Shown piece after piece: positions 23,924 through 32,125 of a stretch of DNA of 64,000 nucleotides. The translations under genes were made by a program, and so were the position numbers. Positions within the stretch are counted from its first letter, which is position 1; the number at the start of each line of letters is the position of its first letter. The notes under the pieces were generated by a model. The model did not search any database and was not told where the DNA came from. It saw only the letters and a program-made list of their open reading frames with translations. This stretch comes from DASUPK01 sp963763955 (lineage in GTDB: Bacteria; Actinomycetota; Thermoleophilia; Solirubrobacterales; 70-9): assembly GCA_963763955.1 (NCBI GenBank), contig CAVXQP010000026.1:1-64000 (forward strand). The letters are read 5' to 3'.

Positions 23924-24730
23924 ATGGGCCTGCCGGAGCCCTCGATCAGCAGCACCGCCGTAGTCACGGGCGCGTCCTCGGGAATCGGCGCCGCGATCGC
24001 GCAGGAGCTCGCCTCGCGGGGGCACTCGGTGACGCTCGTCGCACGACGCGAGGAGCGGCTGCGAAGCCTGGCGACGGAGCTCGCCGCAGATCACGGTGTG
24101 GCTGCCGAGGTGATCGCTTGCGACCTTGGCGATGAGGCCGAGCGTGACCGGCTCGCCACCGAGCTCCGCAACCGGGGCAAGCTCGTTGAGGTGCTGGTCA
24201 ACAACGCCGGCTTCGGGCACCAGGCCGACTTCGCGCGCAGCCCTCACGAACGCATGGTGGAGATGGTCCGGATCAACGTGGAGGCCGTCGTCGACCTGAC
24301 CAGCCGGTTCCTGACCGGCATGGTCGACCGCGGCCGCGGCAGCGTGATCAACATCGCCTCGACCGCCGCCTTCCAGCCGCTCCCCGGCTCCGCCGTGTAC
24401 GCGGCCAGCAAGTCCTTCGTCCTCTCGTTCAGCGAGGCGATTCGCACCGAGCTGCGCGGTTCGGGCGTGACCGTGACGGCCGTCTGCCCCGGGCCGGTGC
24501 GGACCGAGTTCACCGAGGTGGCCGGTTTCGAGCAGGGCGTCGAGGAGAAGACTCCCTCGATCGTCTGGATGTCAGCGGACGACGTTGCTCGCCACGCCGT
24601 CGACGGCGCGCAGCACGATCGCCGCGTAGTCGTCCCCGGCGCCCTCAACCGCGCGACCGCACTGGCGGGGCAGCACAGCCCGCGGGCCGTCGCCCTCCCT
24701 CTGATCAGCCGGATCTGGCGCAACGTCTAG
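23924..24730 (+). CDS. Short-chain dehydrogenase/reductase
   Basis: 268 residues of the classical SDR family. TGASSGIG at 15-22 binds the dinucleotide, NNAG is near 93-96, the catalytic Ser is in INIAST near 146, and YAASK (Tyr159, Lys163) forms the active site. CPGPVRTEF follows. The C-terminal extension ends PLISRIWRNV. An Arg-rich loop (VARREERL) after the second strand favours NADP(H). The substrate is unknown. It is followed 3 nt later by an alpha/beta hydrolase gene. Confidence 0.88.
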   Translation: MGLPEPSISSTAVVTGASSGIGAAIAQELASRGHSVTLVARREERLRSLATELAADHGVAAEVIACDLGDEAERDRLATELRNRGKLVEVLVNNAGFGHQADFARSPHERMVEMVRINVEAVVDLTSRFLTGMVDRGRGSVINIASTAAFQPLPGSAVYAASKSFVLSFSEAIRTELRGSGVTVTAVCPGPVRTEFTEVAGFEQGVEEKTPSIVWMSADDVARHAVDGAQHDRRVVVPGALNRATALAGQHSPRAVALPLISRIWRNV

Positions 24731-24733
24731 CGC

Positions 24734-25525
24734 ATGCCAGCGCTGGCTGCCCGGGGCGTCGAGATCGCCTGGAGCGAGCGGGGCGAGGGCCGGCCTGTCC
24801 TGCTGATCCACGAGACGGCCGCTGCGGGAGCGATCTGGGAGCCGCTGGCGACCGCTCTGTCGGAGAGCGCCCGCGCGATCTCCTATGACCGGCGCGGGTG
24901 GGGCGGATCCAGCGCGCCCGACGGGTACCGGCGCACGACGGTCGAGGAGCAGAGCGAGGACGCCGCAGCGCTGATCGAGTCGGCTGCCCAGGCGCCCGCC
25001 GTCGTCGCCGGGGCCGGTCTCGGTGCCGTGATCGCCCTCGACCTGCTGCTGCGCCGCGCGGACCTCGCCTCCGCCGGGCTGCTGATCGAGCCGCCGTTGC
25101 TGCAGCTCCTGCCGGTCGCCACCGAGTCTCTTTCGGACGACCGACGCCGACTGGAGGCCGTGGTTGGCTCGGCGGATGATCTGGTCGAGCTCTACCTCTC
25201 CGGCGGGCTGCCGGCGCTCGGGCCGGGCGTCAGCCGGCTGCCGGAGGTGATGGCCGCGGCCGCCCGGAGGCGGCCGGCGAGCCTGCTCGCCGAGCTGGGC
25301 ATCGCCGCGGGTTGGCGGATGCCCCTGCCGCGGCTGGCCGGCGCGGAGAGGGAAACACTGATCGTCACCTCCGAGTCGACCCCGCCCATCCTGCGCGACG
25401 CCGCGGCGGCATTGGCCGGCCGGCTGGCGGGCGCGACCGCACGGGAGGTCAGATCGGGCACCGAGCTGCCGCACGTCGGCGCGGCCGCCGAGCTGGGCGG
25501 GATGGTTCGCGAGCTCAGTCCGTAG
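24734..25525 (+). CDS. Alpha/beta-hydrolase fold protein lacking the nucleophile Ser
   Basis: 263 residues. The fold is recognised by RPVLLIHETAAAGAIWEPLATAL, ISYDRRGWGGSSAPDGY and the late strand ETLIVTSEST. At the nucleophile elbow, where GxSxG is expected, the sequence is VVAGAGLGAVIAL, so the catalytic Ser position is Gly. The C-terminal His region (ELPHVGAAAELGGM) is present. It may be non-catalytic or use different chemistry. It lies 3 nt after the SDR gene and overlaps the next, convergent gene by 11 nt. Confidence 0.75.
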   Translation: MPALAARGVEIAWSERGEGRPVLLIHETAAAGAIWEPLATALSESARAISYDRRGWGGSSAPDGYRRTTVEEQSEDAAALIESAAQAPAVVAGAGLGAVIALDLLLRRADLASAGLLIEPPLLQLLPVATESLSDDRRRLEAVVGSADDLVELYLSGGLPALGPGVSRLPEVMAAAARRRPASLLAELGIAAGWRMPLPRLAGAERETLIVTSESTPPILRDAAAALAGRLAGATAREVRSGTELPHVGAAAELGGMVRELSP

Positions 25526-26234
25526 AGGGAAGTCTCTCCGCCTCGACCTCGATCACGCCCCCGCGGCGGGCCATCACCGCGCCCCCCTCGAGGAGCACCG
25601 CGATGACCGCGGTGGGAATGGCGGCTAGTACCGTGATCACGGCGTCCGTCGCGAACGCCGCCAGGCCGCGCCCGGTCCCGGGCCGGAGGCGACCCGAGAC
25701 CGCCTCGGAGGCGAAGTCACGATGGAAAGTGAGCAGGTTGAGGAGGGTCTGCCACATCGAGGCCATCCCGGCGCGGGCGAGGTGGCGGACGCGCCGCACC
25801 TCGAGGCCTCGACGCGCCAGCAAGAGCCGGGCCGCGCGCGGCGTTGGCTTGATGCCGTGATGCGAGGGCGCGCCGTCAGTCGCGACCCGTTTCATGCTTG
25901 GCCGCAGCGCCGCCCAGTTCTCGGCACCGAGCCAGGCCTGCAGGCTGGCGGCGTTCTCGGCGCGAATTGCGACGCGCGCGCCGCGCTGCTCGCCGGCGGC
26001 CAGGAACGCGTCGGCCGCCTCGTCGGGAGAGGGGACGAAGTCGCGGACAACGGCCAGGCCGCAGTTCTCGCAACGATCGATCACCTGATCTTCCCGGGTG
26101 CCATACCCCGTCGTCTCGAGCCAGACGAAGAGCGGCTCGCCGTCTGCAGGGCAGCGGGCGGCGTCCGGGCCGGCGCCCTGTTCGAGGCTGACGCTCCGCC
26201 CGTGCCGGGCCGGAAGTCCGATCTGCTCGGGCAC
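25515..26234 (-). CDS. Hypothetical protein with Cys-pair region
   Basis: About 239 residues from GTG 26234, which lies just after the upstream gene's stop. The N-terminal half contains RCPADGEPLFVWLE and RCENCGLAV, possibly a split zinc knuckle with two Cys pairs. The C-terminal half has FHRDFASEAVSGRLRPGTGRG followed by a hydrophobic span (AVITVLAAIPTAVIAVLLEGG). A palindromic element in the middle encodes KRVATDGAPSH. I do not recognise the family. Confidence 0.6.
   Translation of the reverse strand: MPEQIGLPARHGRSVSLEQGAGPDAARCPADGEPLFVWLETTGYGTREDQVIDRCENCGLAVVRDFVPSPDEAADAFLAAGEQRGARVAIRAENAASLQAWLGAENWAALRPSMKRVATDGAPSHHGIKPTPRAARLLLARRGLEVRRVRHLARAGMASMWQTLLNLLTFHRDFASEAVSGRLRPGTGRGLAAFATDAVITVLAAIPTAVIAVLLEGGAVMARRGGVIEVEAERLPSTD
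25860..25892 (+). repeat. Palindromic element, short form (copy S3), inside a minus-strand gene
   Basis: ATGCGAGGGCGCGCCGTC ... GCGACCCGTTT. The termini are identical to copy S1 and to the long form, with a diverged core. It is read antisense to the element in the host gene as KRVATDGAPSH without breaking the frame. Confidence 0.7.
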
Positions 26235-26235
26235 G

Positions 26236-27369
26236 CTAGGCCTCGACCGGGACCGGGGCGTTGGAGATCTCCCAGCGAACGTCGAAGTGCTCGAGCTCGG
26301 GGAGGAAGGACTCGGGCTCGAACGCCTGAGAGGGCGCCAGGCCGCCGCGGCCCTTGAAGCCCTTTCTCGAGGCGATCGTCGCGCCCCTGACGATCGCCGC
26401 GGCGGTGAGGCCATAGATGTCCTTGCCGCTGATCACTCCCTTGCGCTCGACCTCGCCACGTTTCGCCTCGCAGACGATCGTCCAGCGCATCCTCTCCCGC
26501 TGCTCGGGCGTCGGGCCTTCCGGCAATCTCGAGATCACCGCGCCGGCGAGGCGCTTGAGCGGCGTCCGCATCGCGAGGCTGGCCGGGCGCATGGTGGTGG
26601 CGAAGACCGGCGCCAGAAGGTCAGACGAGAACGCGGAGGCGTTCATCGACGCACGGACGTTCCGCGTCGGGATATGGCGCGGCACGGTGACCTGCTCCCC
26701 CGACGGGTAGCGGATCATCCTCTGGCGACCCACGGGCTCCGGGAACTCGTAGGTCCCGCGTGCGAGGCCGCCGCGAGCCTCGACCCACTCCATGTCGTGC
26801 CACTCCAGGTCGTGTCCGCTGATGATCTCGAGGGTGGTTCGGGCGGTCCCCTGGCTGGGCGTGAAGTTCTGCCAGCTGTAGTTCATCGAGACCTCGTCGA
26901 GCTCGCCCATGCCCTCGGCCGTCAGGGAGGCGAGCATGTCGCCGGGGACGTAGTCGAAGCCCATGGCCGGCACCACCGCCACGCCCGACCGCGCCGCCCC
27001 GGGCCCGTATCGCTCGTAGGCCATCTTCATGAAGGGCTGCTCGCCGGTCGTGTCGAGGTAGTGGGTGCCGGTCTCGACCGCCGCCGCGAGCACCGGCTCC
27101 CCGAAGCGCACGAACGGCCCGGCGCAGTTGATCAAGACCGAGGAGTCGCCGAGCAGCGCGCGGAGCGAGGCGGGATCGTCGACCCTGGCGGTGACGGCCG
27201 GCGCATCCAGGGAGAGCGCCTTCCGCAGCGCCTCGAGCTTCGTCGGGTTGCGGCCGGAGATCACGAAGTCCAGATCGGCTGCAGCGAGTTCGGCGACCAC
27301 CAAGCGGCCCGTGTATCCAGTGGCTCCATACACGGCGATTGGGCCCGTTTGCCGGGAGATAAGCGCCAT
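26236..27369 (-). CDS. Saccharopine dehydrogenase-like / trans-acting enoyl reductase family protein
   Basis: About 377 residues. The N-terminal Rossmann motif IAVYGATGYTGRLVVAEL and FVISGRNPTKLEAL bind NAD(P). VLINCAGPFVRFGEPVLAAAVETGTHYLDTTGE is the hallmark of the saccharopine dehydrogenase-like group that includes mycobacterial trans-acting enoyl reductases. The substrate is unknown. The ATG at 27369 is preferred over TTG 27378. Its TAG lies next to the GTG of the downstream gene. Confidence 0.82.
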   Translation of the reverse strand: MALISRQTGPIAVYGATGYTGRLVVAELAAADLDFVISGRNPTKLEALRKALSLDAPAVTARVDDPASLRALLGDSSVLINCAGPFVRFGEPVLAAAVETGTHYLDTTGEQPFMKMAYERYGPGAARSGVAVVPAMGFDYVPGDMLASLTAEGMGELDEVSMNYSWQNFTPSQGTARTTLEIISGHDLEWHDMEWVEARGGLARGTYEFPEPVGRQRMIRYPSGEQVTVPRHIPTRNVRASMNASAFSSDLLAPVFATTMRPASLAMRTPLKRLAGAVISRLPEGPTPEQRERMRWTIVCEAKRGEVERKGVISGKDIYGLTAAAIVRGATIASRKGFKGRGGLAPSQAFEPESFLPELEHFDVRWEISNAPVPVEA

Positions 27370-27446
27370 CGCGGCCAAGATACAGTCCTGCCATCGACTC
27401 CTCGGTGACAGCGCTGCCCGACTTCCACTTCCACGAGCGCGGCTAG

Positions 27447-28583
27447 TTGGAAGCCACCACCCCGGGGAGATCGCTCCCGAGCAAGCAGGAGCTACTCGCC
27501 TTCCAGGCTCGCTGGCTGCGCCGGGCGGGCCTCGCCGGGCTCATCGGCGCGTTCATCGTCGCGGCCTCCGTGGTGCTGCAGCAGGTCGGCCTGAACGTCC
27601 CCAGCGGGAAGTCCGACGCCGACCAGCTGGTCTTCGAGCACGCCCACAGCAGCCGCCTGATCTACTCGTCGATCCTGCAGGCGCTGGGGCTGATGGCGTT
27701 CGTCGTCCCGCTCCTCTTCCTCTTCCGCTCAGCGAACGGCCGCGCGGCGCGGATGCGTGGCGCGTTCGCCGGTTTGATCGTGCTCGGGCCTCTCGCCTTC
27801 GGCCTCGGCCTGGCGCTCTCCTCCGTCGGCAGCACGAAGGCCGCGGACAAGTTTCACGACCAGGAGCCGGCCGCGGTTCAGCAGGCCCGCCAACAGGCCG
27901 AGCAGGCGCAGACGGCGAAGGCCGCGCCGTCAAAGCCCACGGGAAAGGGAAAGCCCACCGGTACGACCACGGGTGCGGCCACCACGACCGGCTCGACTAG
28001 CACGACGGCCTCGACGACGATCAATCTGAACGGAACGACGACCACCGTCGCGACGCCAGTGACACCGGATCAGGCGGACAGCAACGCGCGGGAGAACCTC
28101 GCCGACCACATCAACAAGCACACGACGCTGCTCATCGTCGGAGGGCTGGTCTCGACGATCGGCATCCTCTCCCTGGTCTTCGGGATGATCTACACGAACC
28201 TCTGGGCGATGCGCACCGGGCTCCTCTCGAGGTTCTGGGGCGCCCTTGGGATGGCCTTCGGGCTCTTCCTGGTCATACCGCTCTTTCCTCCGATCCCGGG
28301 CCTGGTCCTCTGGTTCGCGTCGATCGGGTTGATGTTCCTCGGGCTCTGGCCGAGGCCGCTGCCGCCCGCCTGGGCGGCGGGCGAGGCCGTGCCCTGGCAA
28401 AGGCGGGGCGACGACCTCGGGCCGCCGACCTCGGAGCGAGGCCCGTCCGGGACCGTCGAGGGCAGCGGGCGGGAAGTCTCCGAACAGCCCCTGCCCGAGA
28501 ACGGCCAGCCGGATCAGCCCCCCGAGCCACCATACGGAGAGACCCAGGGCCAGCGGCGCAAGAAGCGGAAGCGCAGGGGTTAG
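27447..28583 (+). CDS. Membrane protein with Thr-rich extracytoplasmic loop
   Basis: 378 residues. Hydrophobic spans at about 30-50, 70-93 and 105-125 are followed by an Ala/Gln helix and a low-complexity Thr/Ser/Gly linker (about 170-205). Further spans then lie at about 228-250 and 260-300. The last 80 residues are Pro/Glu/Arg-rich and end in a basic KKRKRRG tail, probably cytosolic. The start TTG at 27447 directly follows a TAG that closes a 13-codon frame. No family is recognised. Confidence 0.65.
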   Translation: MEATTPGRSLPSKQELLAFQARWLRRAGLAGLIGAFIVAASVVLQQVGLNVPSGKSDADQLVFEHAHSSRLIYSSILQALGLMAFVVPLLFLFRSANGRAARMRGAFAGLIVLGPLAFGLGLALSSVGSTKAADKFHDQEPAAVQQARQQAEQAQTAKAAPSKPTGKGKPTGTTTGAATTTGSTSTTASTTINLNGTTTTVATPVTPDQADSNARENLADHINKHTTLLIVGGLVSTIGILSLVFGMIYTNLWAMRTGLLSRFWGALGMAFGLFLVIPLFPPIPGLVLWFASIGLMFLGLWPRPLPPAWAAGEAVPWQRRGDDLGPPTSERGPSGTVEGSGREVSEQPLPENGQPDQPPEPPYGETQGQRRKKRKRRG

Positions 28584-28939
28584 GTCTTCGGCGGCGGCGG
28601 AGCGGCCATCAGCTCCACGCGATGGCCGCCCGGCGCCATGGCGAAGGCGCGGTCGGCGCCCCAGAGCTGGCGGGTGTCCTCGACCTGGAAGCCGGCGTCG
28701 CGGAGTCGCCGCTTGGCCTCGGCGTGATCGGGCGCGACCACTGCAGCGTGCCCGAGGGTCGGGGCGGTGTGCCCCTCGGTGAGGATCAGATGGATCTGGG
28801 TCGCGTCCCGCTCCAGCCAGCGCACCGAGTCGCCGAGCACATCTGCCGCCGGCACCTCCTCGAACCCGAGCAGGCCCCAGAACTCGATGGAGCGATCGGC
28901 CTCCTCCGGGGGGACCTCGAGCGAGACGTGGTGGAGCAC
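28580..28939 (-). CDS. VOC (glyoxalase/bleomycin resistance) family protein
   Basis: 119 residues, a single vicinal-oxygen-chelate domain of two beta-alpha-beta-beta-beta units. It has HHVSLEVPPEEADRSIEFWGLLGF, then IHLILTEGH, GHAAVVAPD and the terminal GHRVELM with the metal-ligand Glu. The GTG at 28939 is the start. It is convergent with the preceding gene, with a 4-nt overlap. The substrate is unknown. Confidence 0.8.
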   Translation of the reverse strand: MLHHVSLEVPPEEADRSIEFWGLLGFEEVPAADVLGDSVRWLERDATQIHLILTEGHTAPTLGHAAVVAPDHAEAKRRLRDAGFQVEDTRQLWGADRAFAMAPGGHRVELMAAPPPPKT

Positions 28940-28949
28940 GCGGCTAAGC

Positions 28950-29720
28950 CTAGAAAAGTGAGAGCCGGCGCCTCGCCGAGCCGGCCCATCGCGTAAGCAG
29001 GCCCGAGGCCAGCAGGGCCAGGCCGGTCAGGGCAAGCGCACCAACCGCCAGTCCGGTCATCGGCAGGGTGGTCGAGTTGCCGGCGGCGTCCGGCGAGGCA
29101 ACCGCGGATGACTCTGAGGTTCCACTGGAGCTCGAACTCGCGCCGCCACCTCCACCGCTTCCGGACGCGCTCAGCACCCGCACCGTCCCTTGCATGTACG
29201 GGTGGATCGTGCAGATGTAGCTGAAGGTGCCAGGGGAGCTGAAGGTGTGGGAGCCGCTCTGGCCGTTGTTCAAGTCCGGTGTCTTGAAGCTGCCGTCATT
29301 CGCCGTGGCGTTGTGGGGCGCCTGGCCGCTGTTCCGCCACGTGACCGTGTCGCCCACGTCAACCGTGACGGTCCCCGGCGAGAAAAAGAAGTCCTGGATC
29401 GTCACGCTCGTCGAGGAGGCCTTGTGGGCGCCGCCGCGGCGGGCGGAGACCGTGGTGGTCGTCGGGGGAGCGGGAGTCTCGGACAGCGTCTGGGGGCCGT
29501 CCTGATCATTGCCCGAGTCGGCGGGCTCCTTGTCGGGCTGGGTGGGGGGTGGTGAGCCGGTGTCAGGCGGAGAGGCGGCCGGTCCGGGTGCGGTGGTCGT
29601 CGTGGCGGTGTCCGCCGGCATGCCGGAGTCCTGCGCCGCCGACACCGCCGGGACGACACAGATCGCCGCCAGGACGATCGTCCCGCTCGCCAGGGCTCTC
29701 AGTCCCTTCATCCACCTCAT
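28950..29720 (-). CDS. LPMTG-anchored cupredoxin-domain surface protein
   Basis: About 256 residues. The signal peptide (about 5-27) ends near VSAAQ. A long Pro/Thr/Ser linker leads to a plastocyanin-type domain: VTIQDFFFSPGTVTVDVGDTVTW, APHNATA (first copper His) and YICTIHPYMQGTVRV with Cys, His and Met ligands. After a Gly/Ser linker the end is a sorting signal: LPMTG, a hydrophobic span, then Arg-rich RWAGSARRR. It should bind copper and be sortase-linked or membrane-held on the cell surface. Start ATG 29720 (or 29711). Confidence 0.82.
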   Translation of the reverse strand: MRWMKGLRALASGTIVLAAICVVPAVSAAQDSGMPADTATTTTAPGPAASPPDTGSPPPTQPDKEPADSGNDQDGPQTLSETPAPPTTTTVSARRGGAHKASSTSVTIQDFFFSPGTVTVDVGDTVTWRNSGQAPHNATANDGSFKTPDLNNGQSGSHTFSSPGTFSYICTIHPYMQGTVRVLSASGSGGGGGASSSSSGTSESSAVASPDAAGNSTTLPMTGLAVGALALTGLALLASGLLTRWAGSARRRLSLF

Positions 29721-29779
29721 CCTACGGGTCATTGACTCGTAGTCAACTACGGGCAATCGGGGCTTTGGGATTCCCCCGA

Positions 29780-31417
29780 TCAGCCCAGAGCGCTGACGCC
29801 GGGCGGGGCATCGGAGGGCTCTGGCTCGGGCTCGCCGGCGGTCCGCTTCCGATGGGTGCGGATCTCGCTCATGATGCGCTCGAGCCGGGGCTCGGTGGAG
29901 GCATCGACGTGAGTCATCGCCGCCGCGATCGCCGGGTGGACCGAGGCAATGCGCTCGTGCATCGCCTGGGCGACTGCGCGGTAGGTCGGGTGGCCCTCGC
30001 GGCCGGAGCGCAGCTCGATCAGATGCATCGCCTCGCGGGCGTTCAGGTCGAGCAGGTAGCGGATCCGGTAGCCGAGGCAGAGGGCGTAGGGGGCGGCCTC
30101 GGCCAGACCGGCGGCGCCCAACCTGTCGTACTCGACCCGGGAGATCTCGAGGGCGCGCTCGTACTCGTCTCCGGCGCCCGCCTCGCGGACCTCGTCCGGG
30201 ACCCCGGCACCGAGGTCGGGGCTGAGCCGCTGCCACTGGCAGGTCAACATCCGGTGGCGCTGGAGGTCGCGGAATCCGCCGTAGTCGGAGACGATCTCGA
30301 AGCGGTAGCGGACCGCCTCCCAGCCGCGGCCGGGGCGGTGGCGCCGGTTCGCCCGATCGCCGGCCAGGTCGGCGATCATCTCCGCCTGCTCGTCGGGCGG
30401 CAGGGACCGGACCCGGTCGAGAATGGCCCGCTCGGAGGTTCCGGCGGACTCGAACAGCGACGCCGCGATCAGGTCGTCCTCGGAGCCCTCGACGTCGATC
30501 AGCTCGACCGAGGGGGCGGCGTCGATCTCAGCGCGGTCGAGGCCCATCCGTGCCACCCAGCGCTCGGCCGCCTCGCGTCGGCGCTCCAGGTAGGAGACCC
30601 ACTCGCCGCCGCGGTCCGGCCGCTCGACCCGGGCGACGAAGCTCGGCATGACCTTCTTGAGCTCCTCCAGGATCATCGACGCGAAGTCACGCGCCTCAGG
30701 CAGTGGCGAGGCCAGCATCCGCAGGAGCAGCTGCTCGTAGGCCTGGCCGGAGGCGAAGATCCCGACATGGCTCAGGGTCGCCGCCGGCAACAGTCCGCGG
30801 AGGAGGTCGAGCGCCTTGGCTTTGATGGAGCGCTCCCAGGCCGCCTCGGGCTCGTCGCCGCGCGGCCAGCGTTCCGCCGCCCACTCCCTGACCTGGGTGA
30901 GCGAGGTCGAGTAGATCGCGAAGAGCTCCTCCATCGCCTCGGCGTAGGCGGGGCCGAGCTCGCCGTCGCGGTAGAAGCGGTGGCCGCCGCCGGCCGAGTC
31001 CGGCAGAGGCTTGTCGTAGGGGATGTAGCGGGTCGATTGCTCGAGGTAAGCCGCGAGGCGGCCGCGCTGGAGGACCTTGGTGAGGACGTTCGAGACCCAC
31101 TCGCACGCGACGTGCGCGCCGCCGACCTGCGCGATCGAGTCGTCGCCGTAGCCCATGAAGACGCGTTCGTAGAGCCCGGCCGCGCGCTCGCCCTCCTCGC
31201 CCTCGAAGGGCCGTCCGCCCTCCGGCACGTCGGCCGCGAACTCATCGAGGTAGAGGCGGCGCAGCGTGTCCGGATAGCGGGAGTAGCGGGCGAAGAGCGC
31301 TCCCTTGATCGTCTCCGGGAGGTTGACGAGCGCGAAGACGGGACGATCGAGGTTCGTGAAGTGGGGTGAGAGGAGCCTCCGTTCCTCTGCTGTGAATTCC
31401 TCGACGGGGTAGCGCAC
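29780..31417 (-). CDS. Two-domain ThyX-like protein (FAD-dependent thymidylate synthase homolog)
   Basis: 545 residues, about twice the length of ThyX. The first half has VFMGYGDDSIAQVGGAHVACEW and LQRGRLAAYLEQSTRYIPYD, where ExSxRY is kept but the RHR motif is RGR. The second half, from about residue 350, has RYRFEIVSDYGGFRDLQRHRMLTCQWQRLS, with RHR present but ExSxR lost, then YALCLGYRIRYLLDLNAREAMHLIELRSG resembling the end of ThyX. The two halves carry complementary parts of the motif. Canonical thymidylate synthesis is uncertain. Confidence 0.75.
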   Translation of the reverse strand: MRYPVEEFTAEERRLLSPHFTNLDRPVFALVNLPETIKGALFARYSRYPDTLRRLYLDEFAADVPEGGRPFEGEEGERAAGLYERVFMGYGDDSIAQVGGAHVACEWVSNVLTKVLQRGRLAAYLEQSTRYIPYDKPLPDSAGGGHRFYRDGELGPAYAEAMEELFAIYSTSLTQVREWAAERWPRGDEPEAAWERSIKAKALDLLRGLLPAATLSHVGIFASGQAYEQLLLRMLASPLPEARDFASMILEELKKVMPSFVARVERPDRGGEWVSYLERRREAAERWVARMGLDRAEIDAAPSVELIDVEGSEDDLIAASLFESAGTSERAILDRVRSLPPDEQAEMIADLAGDRANRRHRPGRGWEAVRYRFEIVSDYGGFRDLQRHRMLTCQWQRLSPDLGAGVPDEVREAGAGDEYERALEISRVEYDRLGAAGLAEAAPYALCLGYRIRYLLDLNAREAMHLIELRSGREGHPTYRAVAQAMHERIASVHPAIAAAMTHVDASTEPRLERIMSEIRTHRKRTAGEPEPEPSDAPPGVSALG

Positions 31418-31456
31418 GGGTGGGCCAGCGTAGCTTCATCCCCAGATCGATTGGGC

Positions 31457-32083
31457 TCAGGAGCGGGAGGAGGAGCGCTCGATGACGGCGGCCCAGATCT
31501 CCGAGAGCGTGCGGACCGCCGAGTCGATCGAGACCCGCGGCTTGTGGCCGAACGCCTCCAGCAGGTAGGCCTCGTTCAGCGTGTTGAGGGCCCTGGCGGT
31601 CTCCTGGACATCGCCGAGTCGGTCATCCGCTTTCGGCGCCATCTCTTTGATCGAGGCTGCGACCAGATCGTCGAAGCGCCGACGGAGCGCGACGTGTCCG
31701 GATGCGATCTGCTCGTCGCCCGGGGCGGCCTCCGCCAGCGCGCGCAGCAGAGGCCCGTGGCGGCGGTAGACCTTCACCGCCGCCCGCATCGCCGGGCGGA
31801 TGGCCTCGGAGCCGTTGCCGTCCCGGACCGGGCTCAGGTCGAGCTCGGTCTCGTACAGGGCGTCGATCGCCTCCCTGCTCGCCTGGCGCAGCAGGTCCGC
31901 CAGGTCATCGAAGTGGCGATAGAAGATCGTGCGCTCGAGCCCGGCGAGCTCCATGACGTCGGCGACGCTGAGCTCCTGGAAGGAGCGCTCCCGGACCAGC
32001 TCGCTCGCGGCGGCGACGATCCTGGCGCGGACCTCCTGGCGCCGCTCCCTCGCCGGCGGTGCGGTGGCGTTCGTCGGGGTCAT
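31457..32083 (-). CDS. TetR-family transcriptional regulator
   Basis: 208 residues. The N-terminal helix-turn-helix is RARIVAAASELVRERSFQELSVADVMELAGLERTIFYRHFDDLADLL, with the FYRHF signature of TetR recognition helices. The C-terminal ligand domain is helical and unclassified. It is divergent from a sulfatase gene with 42 nt between the start codons. That gap holds a palindromic operator, so it probably represses the sulfatase and itself. Confidence 0.88.
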   Translation of the reverse strand: MTPTNATAPPARERRQEVRARIVAAASELVRERSFQELSVADVMELAGLERTIFYRHFDDLADLLRQASREAIDALYETELDLSPVRDGNGSEAIRPAMRAAVKVYRRHGPLLRALAEAAPGDEQIASGHVALRRRFDDLVAASIKEMAPKADDRLGDVQETARALNTLNEAYLLEAFGHKPRVSIDSAVRTLSEIWAAVIERSSSRS

Positions 32084-32089
32084 CTTGTT

Positions 32090-32110
32090 ACACAGTGTGA
32101 CACACCGTGT
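32090..32110. promoter_or_regulatory. Probable TetR operator
   Basis: ACACAGTGTG, one central A, then CACACCGTGT: inverted 10-bp arms matching at 9 of 10 positions. It sits between the divergent TetR and sulfatase starts, immediately upstream of the sulfatase -10 box, where binding would block transcription. Confidence 0.65.
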
Positions 32111-32116
32111 TATGAT
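32111..32116 (+). promoter_or_regulatory. Putative -10 box (TATGAT), leaderless, next to the operator
   Basis: TATGAT abuts the inverted repeat and ends 9 nt before the GTG at 32126, the spacing expected for a leaderless transcript. Confidence 0.55.
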
Positions 32117-32125
32117 CGCCCCGCT

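Noticed and set aside
27405..27446. 13-codon GTG frame (TALPDFHFHERG) ending directly before the TTG at 27447
   Set aside because: It could be a leader peptide, but no attenuator hairpin or biosynthetic gene follows, so a chance frame is as likely.
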